9,780 nucleotides of DNA, from contig JAUWTX010000054.1 of assembly GCA_030614505.1 (NCBI GenBank), forward strand, positions 1 through 9,780. The letters run 5' to 3'. A program made the translations under genes and the position numbers. The notes below the pieces were generated by a model that was given only the letters and a program-made list of their open reading frames with translations, was not told the DNA's origin and ran no database searches. This DNA is from Desulfuromonadales bacterium. Its GTDB lineage: Bacteria; Desulfobacterota; Desulfuromonadia; Desulfuromonadales; BM103. Of this stretch, positions 1-5,244 are shown in pieces (the stretch's first letter is position 1; the number at the start of each line of letters is the position of its first letter).

Positions 1-1
1 A

Positions 2-115
2 AAAAGCAGCTACCTGGTTCTGATCATTGCCGCCCTCGGCGTATTTGCTTTTATCTCGGCCGTACTGATTGCCTGGCCGGCACTCGCCTACATCGGTTCA
101 AAACTTTTTAACTAG
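2..115 (+). CDS. Small single-helix membrane protein, 3' part only (5' end outside window)
   Basis: An open frame enters from the left edge and stops at TAG 113-115, giving 37 visible residues. They form one hydrophobic helix with the core LGVFAF and then LIAWPAL, ending in a short polar tail (GSKLFN). It is clearly a paralogue of the next gene (194-340): 24 of 37 residues are identical without gaps, including LGVFAF, LIAWPAL and the terminal FN. It is therefore probably a complete miniprotein of about 45-50 residues whose start lies just upstream of the window. I do not recognise the family and assign no function. A weak CCCG/CGGG hairpin lies at 117-135, between the two copies. Confidence 0.7.
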   Translation, partial: KSSYLVLIIAALGVFAFISAVLIAWPALAYIGSKLFN

Positions 116-193
116 GCCCGAATTTTTAAACCGGGATTGAAACTTAAACAATCAACCCTTTCGCCGAGCGAGAGAAGCAATAGGAGCAACGCC

Positions 194-340
194 ATGAAAA
201 CCGCAGCCAATATCGTCAATACCGTAAAAGCCAGTTACACTATCACCATCATGAGCGTGCTCGGCGTCTTCGCCTTTGTCTCTGCAACTCTGATTGCCTG
301 GCCGGCACTGTCTTACCTCGGCGCCAAGATGTTTAATTGA
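194..340 (+). CDS. Small single-helix membrane protein, tandem paralogue of the upstream ORF
   Basis: Encodes 48 residues. The ATG at 194 is chosen because AGGAG (182-186) sits 7 nt upstream; a longer in-frame reading from 137 lacks such a site. The N-terminus (MKTAANIVNTVKAS) is polar and mildly basic. Residues about 15-40 form one hydrophobic helix containing LGVFAF and LIAWPAL, and the protein ends GAKMFN. One transmembrane segment with a short tail is the likely topology; the helix is not followed by a clear signal-peptidase site. The gene follows its paralogue by 78 bp and is followed by a terminator at 395-432, so the pair probably ends a transcript that began to the left. The family is not recognised; a small membrane-complex subunit or membrane-acting peptide is possible but not shown. 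Confidence 0.7.
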   Translation: MKTAANIVNTVKASYTITIMSVLGVFAFVSATLIAWPALSYLGAKMFN

Positions 341-394
341 GAAATAAGCGGAAAGACCAGATTCAACGAATGGTCCTGAAATAGAAAGACTGAA

Positions 395-432
395 AAGGCT
401 GCTCTCCTCTGAGGGTGGCCTTAATAGTTTTT
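395..432 (+). terminator. Intrinsic terminator after the small membrane protein pair
   Basis: A 28-nt inverted repeat (395-422) folds into a continuous 12-bp stem with three G-U pairs, AAGGC on the left and GGCCTT on the right, closing on a CTCT tetraloop. Five T residues follow at 428-432. Direction and position fit termination of the miniprotein transcript. No gene is seen from here to the receiver gene. Confidence 0.75.
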
Positions 433-473
433 GTCAATAAGCGTTTGGCGAAGACTTGTTTGCATAAAACATC

Positions 474-498
474 CAGACAAAGTCTGTACCGCTACAAT
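474..498 (+). promoter_or_regulatory. Possible promoter/operator region upstream of the receiver gene
   Basis: A perfect short palindrome, CAGAC-AAA-GTCTG (474-486), is followed by TACAAT (493-498), a 5/6 match to a -10 box. No convincing -35 box is found at 16-18 bp. The site sits about 110 bp before the receiver's ATG. This is weak support for a regulated promoter. Confidence 0.2.
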
Positions 499-609
499 TC
501 AAAAAACCTTCTGCTTGCCCTCCTCTAACCTTATTCGTCGCAATTTTCTGTTTTGAAGAGTATCCTTGACGCTGCAGGTAAAGAATTGTCCCAAGGAACC
601 CCAAATATC

Positions 610-978
610 ATGAGTAAACACATTCTTGTCATAGATGACGATCCCGTTCTGCTGGCCATGGTCAGTGATTACCTTAAAGATGCCCGCTTCGCTGTCTCAA
701 CAGCGGACTGTGGCATTTACTCCAACCACATCATTTACGGCAACAATCCCCCGGACCTGATTGTACTCGACGTCATCATGCCGCTCATGTCCGGCGTCAA
801 AAAAGCCAAGCTGCTCAAACAACGCGAGAAGAGCGCCCATATCCCCATTATCCTGATGTCCTCCAAAGAAGAGCAGGAGCTTAAAGAGCTGGCTGTGGAA
901 GCCATGGCCGATGATTACCTGAACAAACCCTTTAGTGCAGAGCAACTCATTAGCATGATCAAAAAACTACTGCCGTAA
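610..978 (+). CDS. Stand-alone response regulator receiver protein (CheY-like)
   Basis: Encodes 122 residues, the length of a single receiver domain with no output domain. The start is ATG 610, with AAGGAA (593-598) 11 nt upstream; an in-frame TTG at 553 would add 19 residues lying before the first beta strand. The receiver hallmarks are complete: acidic pocket D9/D10 (VIDDDP), phospho-acceptor D54 in LIVLDVIMP, S84 at the end of beta4 (ILMSS), and K106 in YLNKPF with the following Pro. It should accept phosphate from a histidine kinase and act through a protein partner. The stretch between beta2 and the phospho-acceptor (residues 33-48) is unusually polar and aromatic, with SNHIIYGNN where many receivers have an Ala/Leu-rich helix. 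No kinase is in the window. The next gene, an alarmone-synthetase-like protein, begins 115 bp later. Confidence 0.9.
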   Translation: MSKHILVIDDDPVLLAMVSDYLKDARFAVSTADCGIYSNHIIYGNNPPDLIVLDVIMPLMSGVKKAKLLKQREKSAHIPIILMSSKEEQELKELAVEAMADDYLNKPFSAEQLISMIKKLLP

Positions 979-1036
979 CTCACGACCCTCCTCCACTTTT
1001 TCTTTCTACCCATTCCCCCTTTGCATCAACGACATC

Positions 1037-1065
1037 TTGGCTTACACTGTAAAGATCTTTAATAT
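1037..1065 (+). promoter_or_regulatory. Candidate promoter for the RelA/SpoT-TPR gene
   Basis: TTGGCT (1037-1042) and TAATAT (1060-1065) are 17 bp apart, each matching 4/6 of the sigma-70 consensus. Transcription would start near 1072, about 22 nt before the chosen ATG. This is a weak match and rests on motif appearance alone. Confidence 0.3.
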
Positions 1066-1093
1066 CTCGCATTCTGTGAATATGGAGATCTAC

Positions 1094-2329
1094 ATGAAGA
1101 ACTCCGCAACCAGCCATGTTCGTCTCCCTGAACGGCACAAAGTCAAACCCCTTTATGAACAACAGCTTGCTTCGCACAAAGCTGCTTTGCAACAACTTGC
1201 CCAGGATATGCGACTGGTTCTTGAACAGCAGGGCCTCACTCCGGCGATAAAGTTTCGTGTCAAAAGTTTTGAGGCCTATTGCGACAAACTTCGCAAGCAG
1301 AACACCGCAAGCACTAAACGTCGAATTGTGCCAATCAGTGATTTTTTCGGCCTGCGCATTGTTTGCCCCTTCCTCGAGGATATTGAAACTGTCTCCAGCC
1401 TTATTTCCGCTCATTTCGAAGTTCTGGAAAGGGAGCATAAAGCCAACCAGCACTCCTTTCGCGAATTCGGTTACGATTCGGTGCATCTTGCCATTCGCCT
1501 AACAACACAACAGACTGGCCGCCTGCTCCCAGGAGTACGAAAAACCTGTGAAATTCAGCTACGAACCACTTTGCAGGAGGCTTGGGCCGAAGTGGAACAT
1601 GAGTTGGTCTACAAATCTGACATATCGTTGCCCAATCAATCTATTCGGCGCAAATTGGCATCGCTCAACGCAACCCTGACACTCTCCGATTTGATTTTTC
1701 AGGAAATCCGTGACTACCAGAAGGAGATCCGCCAGCATGGGCGTAAACGTCGTGCCATAGTCGAACAGGAAGCTCAGGGCCAGGAACCCATTGCTATTTC
1801 TCATCCCACAACCATACCTCCCTCCACCCACGCAGGCCCGATTCCTTCAACCATGGCCAGCCACCTTGAAAAAACCATGCTGCTCGCCCTGAAAGCCCAC
1901 AGCAATCACGACCTGGAAAATGCCATCGCACTCTATGGCCAATTGCTCGGCATGCAGCTCGACTGGAAAACGCGTGCGCTGGTCTACAACCATCGTGGCA
2001 TGGCATCTTTCGCCATGGGCAGCCACCAGCGAGCGCTCAAAGACTTTTCCCGAGCGATTAACTATGACCCGCGAAGCGACCGAGGCTATGCTAATCGCGG
2101 ACTCTGCTACAGGGTATTGAAAAAACACGATCGTGCCTTACGGGATTTTGATCAGGCACTGAAGATTAACCCGGGCCGACCCGACAGCTACTTCGGCCGG
2201 GCTCAGACTTATTACGATATGCATCAAAATGATCAGGCCCTTGAGGATTGTGAAAAAGCCCTCGTTATTCACTCCGGCTATCAACCTGCCCGGGAACTGA
2301 TCAAAACCCTGCAGCACGAACTGCCTTAG
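1094..2329 (+). CDS. RelA/SpoT-domain (p)ppGpp synthetase-like protein with C-terminal TPR repeats
   Basis: Encodes 411 residues from ATG 1094, chosen because GGAG (1084-1087) lies 6 nt upstream. Residues about 20-220 form a RelA/SpoT nucleotidyltransferase fold: R55-x-K57 with SFEAYCDK (ATP side), ISDFFGLRIVC with D83 and R88, GYDSVH with Y127 and H131, CEIQLRT (E153, R157), and AWAEVEH (W164, E169). There is no HD hydrolase domain upstream, so it should only transfer pyrophosphate (GDP/GTP to (p)ppGpp in the classical reaction). A Pro/Ser/Thr-rich linker (about 228-253) leads to about four TPR-like helical pairs (258-396), e.g. RALKDFSRAINYDP and RALRDFDQALKINP, suggesting a protein partner. 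The loop that in small synthetases usually reads PNGYxSLH is here HSFREFGYDSVH, so another acceptor, as in toxic SAS enzymes that modify tRNA, cannot be excluded. It is probably co-transcribed with the SprT-like gene 29 bp downstream. Confidence 0.85.
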   Translation: MKNSATSHVRLPERHKVKPLYEQQLASHKAALQQLAQDMRLVLEQQGLTPAIKFRVKSFEAYCDKLRKQNTASTKRRIVPISDFFGLRIVCPFLEDIETVSSLISAHFEVLEREHKANQHSFREFGYDSVHLAIRLTTQQTGRLLPGVRKTCEIQLRTTLQEAWAEVEHELVYKSDISLPNQSIRRKLASLNATLTLSDLIFQEIRDYQKEIRQHGRKRRAIVEQEAQGQEPIAISHPTTIPPSTHAGPIPSTMASHLEKTMLLALKAHSNHDLENAIALYGQLLGMQLDWKTRALVYNHRGMASFAMGSHQRALKDFSRAINYDPRSDRGYANRGLCYRVLKKHDRALRDFDQALKINPGRPDSYFGRAQTYYDMHQNDQALEDCEKALVIHSGYQPARELIKTLQHELP

Positions 2330-2358
2330 TCTGCCAGCCATACGCCGCTGAATATCTT

Positions 2359-2922
2359 GTGACTCAAGCAAAGCATCTGTATCATGCCGACATGCTCGGC
2401 AAACAAAAAAAAATCCTTCATCAGCAGGCCGTGGTCTCCGTCCGCCAGGCGGAAGAACGTGCACGCAATTTTTACAGCATTAACCTGCCTGAGGCGTCGA
2501 TCGATTTTTCGTTACGCGGCCGTTGTGCCGGTCAAGCCAAAGTTGATCGCAACAGCCACACCAGCCTGCGCATTAACCAGCAGCTGCTGGAAGAGAATCT
2601 AGACGATTTTCTGATCAACACCATCCCCCACGAAGTCGCTCATCTTGTGATCAACTGGAAAGCCCGCAAAAAGCGCCAACGCCCGCAACCACACGGTCCG
2701 GAATGGCAGTCCGTTATGCGGGACTGTTTCGGGTTGAAGCCTGTACGTTGTCACACTTATGCGACCACGCCTGCCCGGGTGGTACCCCGAAACTACCTGT
2801 ATGCCTGTTCCTGTCGTGAGCACCACCTGACCAGCATCATGCACAACAGAATCTCCAACAGCTATCAAACCCTATGTAAAGCTTGCAGAGCACCTCTCAA
2901 ATTCATCCAGACACGAACCTGA
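2359..2922 (+). CDS. SprT-like zinc metalloprotein (putative metalloprotease)
   Basis: Encodes 187 residues if started at GTG 2359; ATG 2392 (residue 12) is an alternative, and neither has a clear ribosome-binding site. The zinc-protease motif HEVAH is at residues 91-95 (H91, E92, H95), with a third ligand probably H112 in HGPEWQSVM. A C-terminal zinc-ribbon-like part follows: C150-x-C152, H155/H156, and C173-x-x-C176 in LCKACRAPL. This layout matches the SprT family (E. coli SprT is about 165 residues); eukaryotic relatives (Spartan) cleave DNA-protein crosslinks, while the bacterial role is less clear. There is no signal peptide, so it should be cytoplasmic. It lies 29 bp after the RelA/SpoT-TPR gene and is probably in the same operon. 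No convincing terminator separates it from the nickel operon. Confidence 0.9.
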   Translation: MTQAKHLYHADMLGKQKKILHQQAVVSVRQAEERARNFYSINLPEASIDFSLRGRCAGQAKVDRNSHTSLRINQQLLEENLDDFLINTIPHEVAHLVINWKARKKRQRPQPHGPEWQSVMRDCFGLKPVRCHTYATTPARVVPRNYLYACSCREHHLTSIMHNRISNSYQTLCKACRAPLKFIQTRT

Positions 2923-2945
2923 TCAAACCGGTTGCCTGCAGGGGA

Positions 2946-2972
2946 GTGTTACGAAATTATAATTCGTAACAT
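2946..2972 (+). promoter_or_regulatory. Putative NikR operator, upstream site
   Basis: GTGTTAC (2946-2952), 13 bp, then GTAACAT (2966-2972). The inner part is a perfect inverted repeat with 9-bp arms, TGTTACGAA (2947-2955) and TTCGTAACA (2963-2971), around a 7-bp centre. From memory, a GTGTTAC/GTAACAC pair with a 13-14 bp spacer is the operator proposed for the nickel repressor NikR in Deltaproteobacteria and some archaea. It ends 5 bp before the candidate -35 box of a nickel transporter operon, which fits repression when nickel is plentiful. No nikR gene is in the window. Confidence 0.7.
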
Positions 2973-2977
2973 TTTCA

Positions 2978-3006
2978 TTGACGCAAACCATCCAGCATTC
3001 TACAGT
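2978..3006 (+). promoter_or_regulatory. Candidate sigma-70 promoter of the nickel operon
   Basis: TTGACG (2978-2983, 5/6 match) and TACAGT (3001-3006, 4/6 match) are separated by the optimal 17 bp. It lies between the two GTGTTAC sites; the downstream site overlaps the -10 end and the expected start near 3013. This leaves about 30 nt of leader before nikK. Confidence 0.55.
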
Positions 3007-3030
3007 GTTACGAAAATTAATTTGTGCCAC
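3005..3030 (+). promoter_or_regulatory. Putative second NikR-type site, degenerate, over the transcription start
   Basis: GTGTTACGAAA (3005-3015) repeats exactly the first 11 bases of the upstream operator, 59 bp further on. The right half is degenerate: GTGCCAC (3024-3030) matches 5/7 of GTAACAC and needs a 12-bp spacer instead of 13. It would cover the end of the -10 box and the start of transcription, a usual place for a repressor. It could be a weaker second site or a single half-site. Confidence 0.45.
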
Positions 3031-3043
3031 GGGAGAGTCTGAA

Positions 3044-3850
3044 ATGCAAAAAGTCCTTCGTTACACATTACTGATGTCCTTGCTCCTGACCACCGCCCTA
3101 CCTGAAATAGCATCGGCCCATTTTGGACTCATCCTTCCCTCCGATGACATCATCAGCCAGGGAGAAAGCCGTACTCTCCACCTGCAGGTAAAATTCATTC
3201 ATCCATTGGAACAACACTATATGGAGATGACAAAACCAAGCGCCTTTGCGGTAGTGCATCGTGGTGTTTCATATGATCTGCTGGAAACCCTCCAGCCCCA
3301 AAAGGGAAAAAGTTCAGACCAGGCAGCCGATTTTACCTATTGGGTCACCGATTTCGCTATCAAGCGTCCTGGTGACTACACCTTCCATGTCGAACCAACA
3401 CCCTACTGGGAACCGGCCGAAAATCTGTTCATCGTTCATTACACCAAGGTTTGTGTACAGGCTTTTGGACTTGAAGAAGGATGGGATGAACCGGTCGGTC
3501 TTGAAACCGAAATCGTGCCCTTGACCCGCCCTTACGGGCTGTGGACCAACAACCTCTTTTCCGGCCTGGTGCTACTCAAAGGAGAGCCGGTCGCTTTTGC
3601 CGAAATCGAAATCGAGTATCTTAACGAATCCTCTGGCAACCCGTCCATTGTTACAGCACCGGCAGATCCTTATGTGACCCAGGTGATAAAAGCTGACGGC
3701 CACGGAGTTTTTCACTATGCCATGCCGCGTGCCGGCTGGTGGGGGTTTTCCGCCCTGAACGAAGCCGACTGGACCCTCAAACATGATGGTGTAGACAAAG
3801 CTGTCGAGATCGGTGCAGTCTACTGGGTACGCACCAGGGACATGAAATGA
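3044..3850 (+). CDS. nikK: NikK-type periplasmic accessory protein of a nickel ECF transporter (DUF4198-like)
   Basis: Encodes 268 residues. ATG 3044 is preceded by GGGAGAG (3031-3037); the longer in-frame TTG at 2978 would start inside the promoter. Residues 1-25 are a clear signal peptide (MQKVLRYTLLMSLLLTTALP, then EIASA), so the mature protein would begin HFGLILPSDD with a histidine. The rest looks like the soluble beta-rich DUF4198 type, with further possible metal ligands H53 and H58 (HPLEQHYMEM) and H230/H234 (DGHGVFHYAMPRAGWWG). NikK proteins accompany NikM/NikQ/NikO transporters in Deltaproteobacteria in place of NikN; a role in catching or delivering nickel in the periplasm is proposed for the family, not shown here. 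It is the first gene of the operon and overlaps nikL by ATGA. Nickel rather than cobalt is inferred from the NikR-like sites. Confidence 0.8.
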   Translation: MQKVLRYTLLMSLLLTTALPEIASAHFGLILPSDDIISQGESRTLHLQVKFIHPLEQHYMEMTKPSAFAVVHRGVSYDLLETLQPQKGKSSDQAADFTYWVTDFAIKRPGDYTFHVEPTPYWEPAENLFIVHYTKVCVQAFGLEEGWDEPVGLETEIVPLTRPYGLWTNNLFSGLVLLKGEPVAFAEIEIEYLNESSGNPSIVTAPADPYVTQVIKADGHGVFHYAMPRAGWWGFSALNEADWTLKHDGVDKAVEIGAVYWVRTRDMK

Positions 3851-4206
3851 CAGCAGAAGACAGGAGACAGGAGACAGGAGACAGAATCATCACCGCGTTA
3901 CTGTTTGGTCTGGCGATTTTGTTGCTGTGGAGTGCACCCTGCTTCGCCCACAAAGTCAACCTGTTCGCTTATGTAGAAGGGGAGACAGTTTATGTTGAAA
4001 GCTATTTCCCGGATGGACGAGCAGTAGCCAATGGTAAAATTAAGATTTTTGACGCAGACAAGACCTTGCTCCTTGAAGGCCACACCGACAGTGAAGGGCT
4101 CTTCCACTTTTCCATCCCGAAATATGATAATCTGACCATTGTCCTTGACGCCAGTATGGGGCACAGAACTACCTATCAGATCAACCGGCAAGAACTCGGG
4201 GAGTAA
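3847..4206 (+). CDS. nikL: NikL-type accessory protein, N-terminal Ig-like part (secreted)
   Basis: Encodes 119 residues. ATG 3847 overlaps the nikK stop (ATGA), and AGGGA (3836-3840) lies 6 nt upstream. After an odd charged start (MTAEDRRQETGDR), partly encoded by a 7-bp tandem repeat, a hydrophobic segment ends in CFA at residue 34, so the mature protein would begin HKVNLFAYVEG with a histidine. Residues 35-119 resemble the beta-sandwich (carboxypeptidase-regulatory-like) part of NikL/CbiL proteins: YVEGETVYVESYFPDGR, NGKI, LLEGHTDSEGLFHFSIP, MGHR. As I remember the family, NikL continues into a coiled coil and a C-terminal membrane helix; here a TAA stops it first and those parts are in the next ORF, in the same frame. 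Without an anchor it would be a free periplasmic protein. Assignment as half of NikL is inference. Confidence 0.75.
   Translation: MTAEDRRQETGDRIITALLFGLAILLLWSAPCFAHKVNLFAYVEGETVYVESYFPDGRAVANGKIKIFDADKTLLLEGHTDSEGLFHFSIPKYDNLTIVLDASMGHRTTYQINRQELGE
3858..3884 (+). repeat. Heptanucleotide tandem repeat (AGACAGG, 3.9 copies) at the nikK/nikL junction
   Basis: AGACAGG occurs at 3858, 3865 and 3872 and is followed by AGACAG (3879-3884), 27 nt in all with no mismatch. It lies in the first codons of nikL, encoding part of the charged residues before the signal peptide. Seven is not a multiple of three, so gain or loss of one unit would put the signal peptide out of frame. The repeat contains AGGAG, which looks like a ribosome-binding site, but no good start codon follows it. 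Confidence 0.9.
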
Positions 4207-4209
4207 CAT

Positions 4210-4542
4210 ATGAAAGAACTCTCTTCTGTCATCATCGGCGCACTTCTGTTGGTGATATCAGGATCAGTTGTCGCTGCCGAAACGACAACCGCACCACCGC
4301 TGCAAACCGCACTTGTTAAGAAAGATGCTGCCCCTGCAGAATGTGCCATACTGCTTGAACGGATTGAGGAACAACACCAGGCACTGAGCAAGGACCTGCG
4401 CCGTCTGCATCGAGAGCTGGCAGCTCTTAAAGCGACCCAAAACAAACCCGGCATCACCGAGATCATCGGCGGCCTCGGCTGGATCATCGGCCTCTTCGGC
4501 ACCGCCGCCTACGTCTCCTCCCGCAAGAAAAGCAACGAATAA
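4210..4542 (+). CDS. NikL-type accessory protein, C-terminal part: signal peptide, coiled coil, membrane anchor
   Basis: Encodes 110 residues. ATG 4210 has a strong ribosome-binding site, GGGGAG (4198-4203), 6 nt upstream, inside the end of the previous gene. Residues 1-22 are a signal peptide or first membrane helix (SVIIGALLLVISGSVVAA). Residues about 43-76 form a charged coiled coil (LLERIEEQ, LRRLHRELAAL). Residues about 82-104 form a Gly-rich membrane helix (IIGGLGWIIGLFG) followed by a positive tail (SRKKSNE). The coiled coil plus GG-rich helix is what I recall as the end of NikL. The layout also resembles the two-helix component CbiN/NikN, with a periplasmic middle and a cytoplasmic C-terminus. 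It is in the same frame as the preceding ORF, separated by one TAA and a CAT codon. It probably partners the preceding protein and NikM. Confidence 0.7.
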   Translation: MKELSSVIIGALLLVISGSVVAAETTTAPPLQTALVKKDAAPAECAILLERIEEQHQALSKDLRRLHRELAALKATQNKPGITEIIGGLGWIIGLFGTAAYVSSRKKSNE

Positions 4543-4610
4543 TGATTGTCATTTTTTCTCGCCACGCGCCACGCGCCACGCGCCACTCAGGTCCCCATGC
4601 ACATCTCTGA
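4542..4610 (+). CDS. Possible short coupling ORF overlapping the nikM start
   Basis: ATG 4542 overlaps the previous stop (TAATG) and opens a 22-residue frame, beginning MIVIFSRHAPRATRH and ending at TGA 4608-4610, 13 nt past the nikM ATG. It runs through the CGCCACG repeat and contains four histidines. Because nikM has only a weak ribosome-binding site, ribosomes finishing this frame could re-start on nikM. It may equally be a chance ORF. Confidence 0.25.
   Translation: MIVIFSRHAPRATRHSGPHAHL
4560..4586 (+). repeat. Heptanucleotide tandem repeat (CGCCACG, 3.9 copies) before nikM
   Basis: CGCCACG occurs at 4560, 4567 and 4574 and is followed by CGCCAC (4581-4586), 27 nt without mismatch. It has the same unit length, copy number and total length as the AGACAGG array at 3858-3884 but an unrelated sequence. 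It occupies the space just before the nikM start and ends 10 nt short of the ATG, so its copy number would change spacing or frame of any upstream short ORF. Confidence 0.9.
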
Positions 4611-5244
4611 CGGTGTCCTGCCAACTACCATCGCCCTCGGCACCGGAGTTGTCAGTCTAGCCATTGCCACATGGAGTGCTAAGCGCAGTCCCGCTGAAGA
4701 CCTGCCCAAAGTAGCTGTGATTTCGGCTGCATTCTTTGTGGCCTCACTGGTACATATCCCGCTTGGCCCGACCAGCATCCACCTGCTGTTGCCCGGGATC
4801 GTTGGTGCACTGCTCGGCCCGGCGGCGTTCCTGGCAATTCTTCTCGGTTTGGTTCTGCAGAGCCTGCTCTTCCAGTTTGGCGGCCTGACAGCTCTGGGCG
4901 CCAACGCCTTGATGATGGGTCTTCCAGCACTGGCCTGCGGTCTGCTCTTTCAAACCCTGCGTGGGCAGAGCCGCAAACGACAAGCCATAACAGGTGCCTT
5001 TTGCGGTGGTCTTGGAGTTCTTGGCTCGGCCTTGATTTTGGCGATCCTGTTGGCTCTTAGCGGCGAAGACTTTCTAGGCGTAGCCAAGCTGGCCCTGCTT
5101 GCTCACCTGCCAGTCGTTGTCATCGAAGCGATTGCCGCCGGTTTCATTGTCAGCTTTCTGGTCAGGGTCAAGCCGGAACTCCTTGAGGCGCCTTTCACCC
5201 TGCGTAAAGAGCAGATTTTGCCCGACACAAAGCCAAAGAGATGA
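4597..5244 (+). CDS. nikM: Nickel ECF transporter substrate-binding membrane component NikM (CbiM family)
   Basis: Encodes 215 residues, a very hydrophobic integral membrane protein of usual CbiM/NikM length. ATG 4597 is chosen because the family needs the N-terminus Met-His: the sequence starts MHISDGVLP, and in NikM structures the free amine of Met1, His2 and a later His hold Ni(II). A longer in-frame start (TTG 4546) would bury this end. Family motifs are strong: GPTSIHLLLPG (H62, probably the later ligand), GALLGP, QSLLFQFGGLTALGANALMMG (residues 88-107 and on). H53 and H170 are other candidate ligands. Only a weak AGG (4589-4591) precedes the start, so translation may be coupled to upstream reading. 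The stop overlaps nikQ (ATGA). CbiM for cobalt is the alternative; nickel is favoured by the NikK/NikL genes and NikR-like operator. Confidence 0.88.
   Translation: MHISDGVLPTTIALGTGVVSLAIATWSAKRSPAEDLPKVAVISAAFFVASLVHIPLGPTSIHLLLPGIVGALLGPAAFLAILLGLVLQSLLFQFGGLTALGANALMMGLPALACGLLFQTLRGQSRKRQAITGAFCGGLGVLGSALILAILLALSGEDFLGVAKLALLAHLPVVVIEAIAAGFIVSFLVRVKPELLEAPFTLRKEQILPDTKPKR

Noticed and set aside
444..465. TTGGCG...TTGTTTGC resembling a sigma-54 promoter
   Set aside because: The GG and GC elements are 3 bp too far apart for the strict -24/-12 spacing.
980..1486. A 168-codon open frame on the - strand opposite the RelA/SpoT gene
   Set aside because: It overlaps the catalytic region of a gene with clear family motifs and shows no domain.
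1094..2922. RelA/SpoT-TPR plus SprT-like genes as a toxin-antitoxin pair
   Set aside because: The second gene is a recognisable SprT-like metalloprotein rather than a known antitoxin type, and the synthetase keeps all standard motifs; the order alone does not support it.
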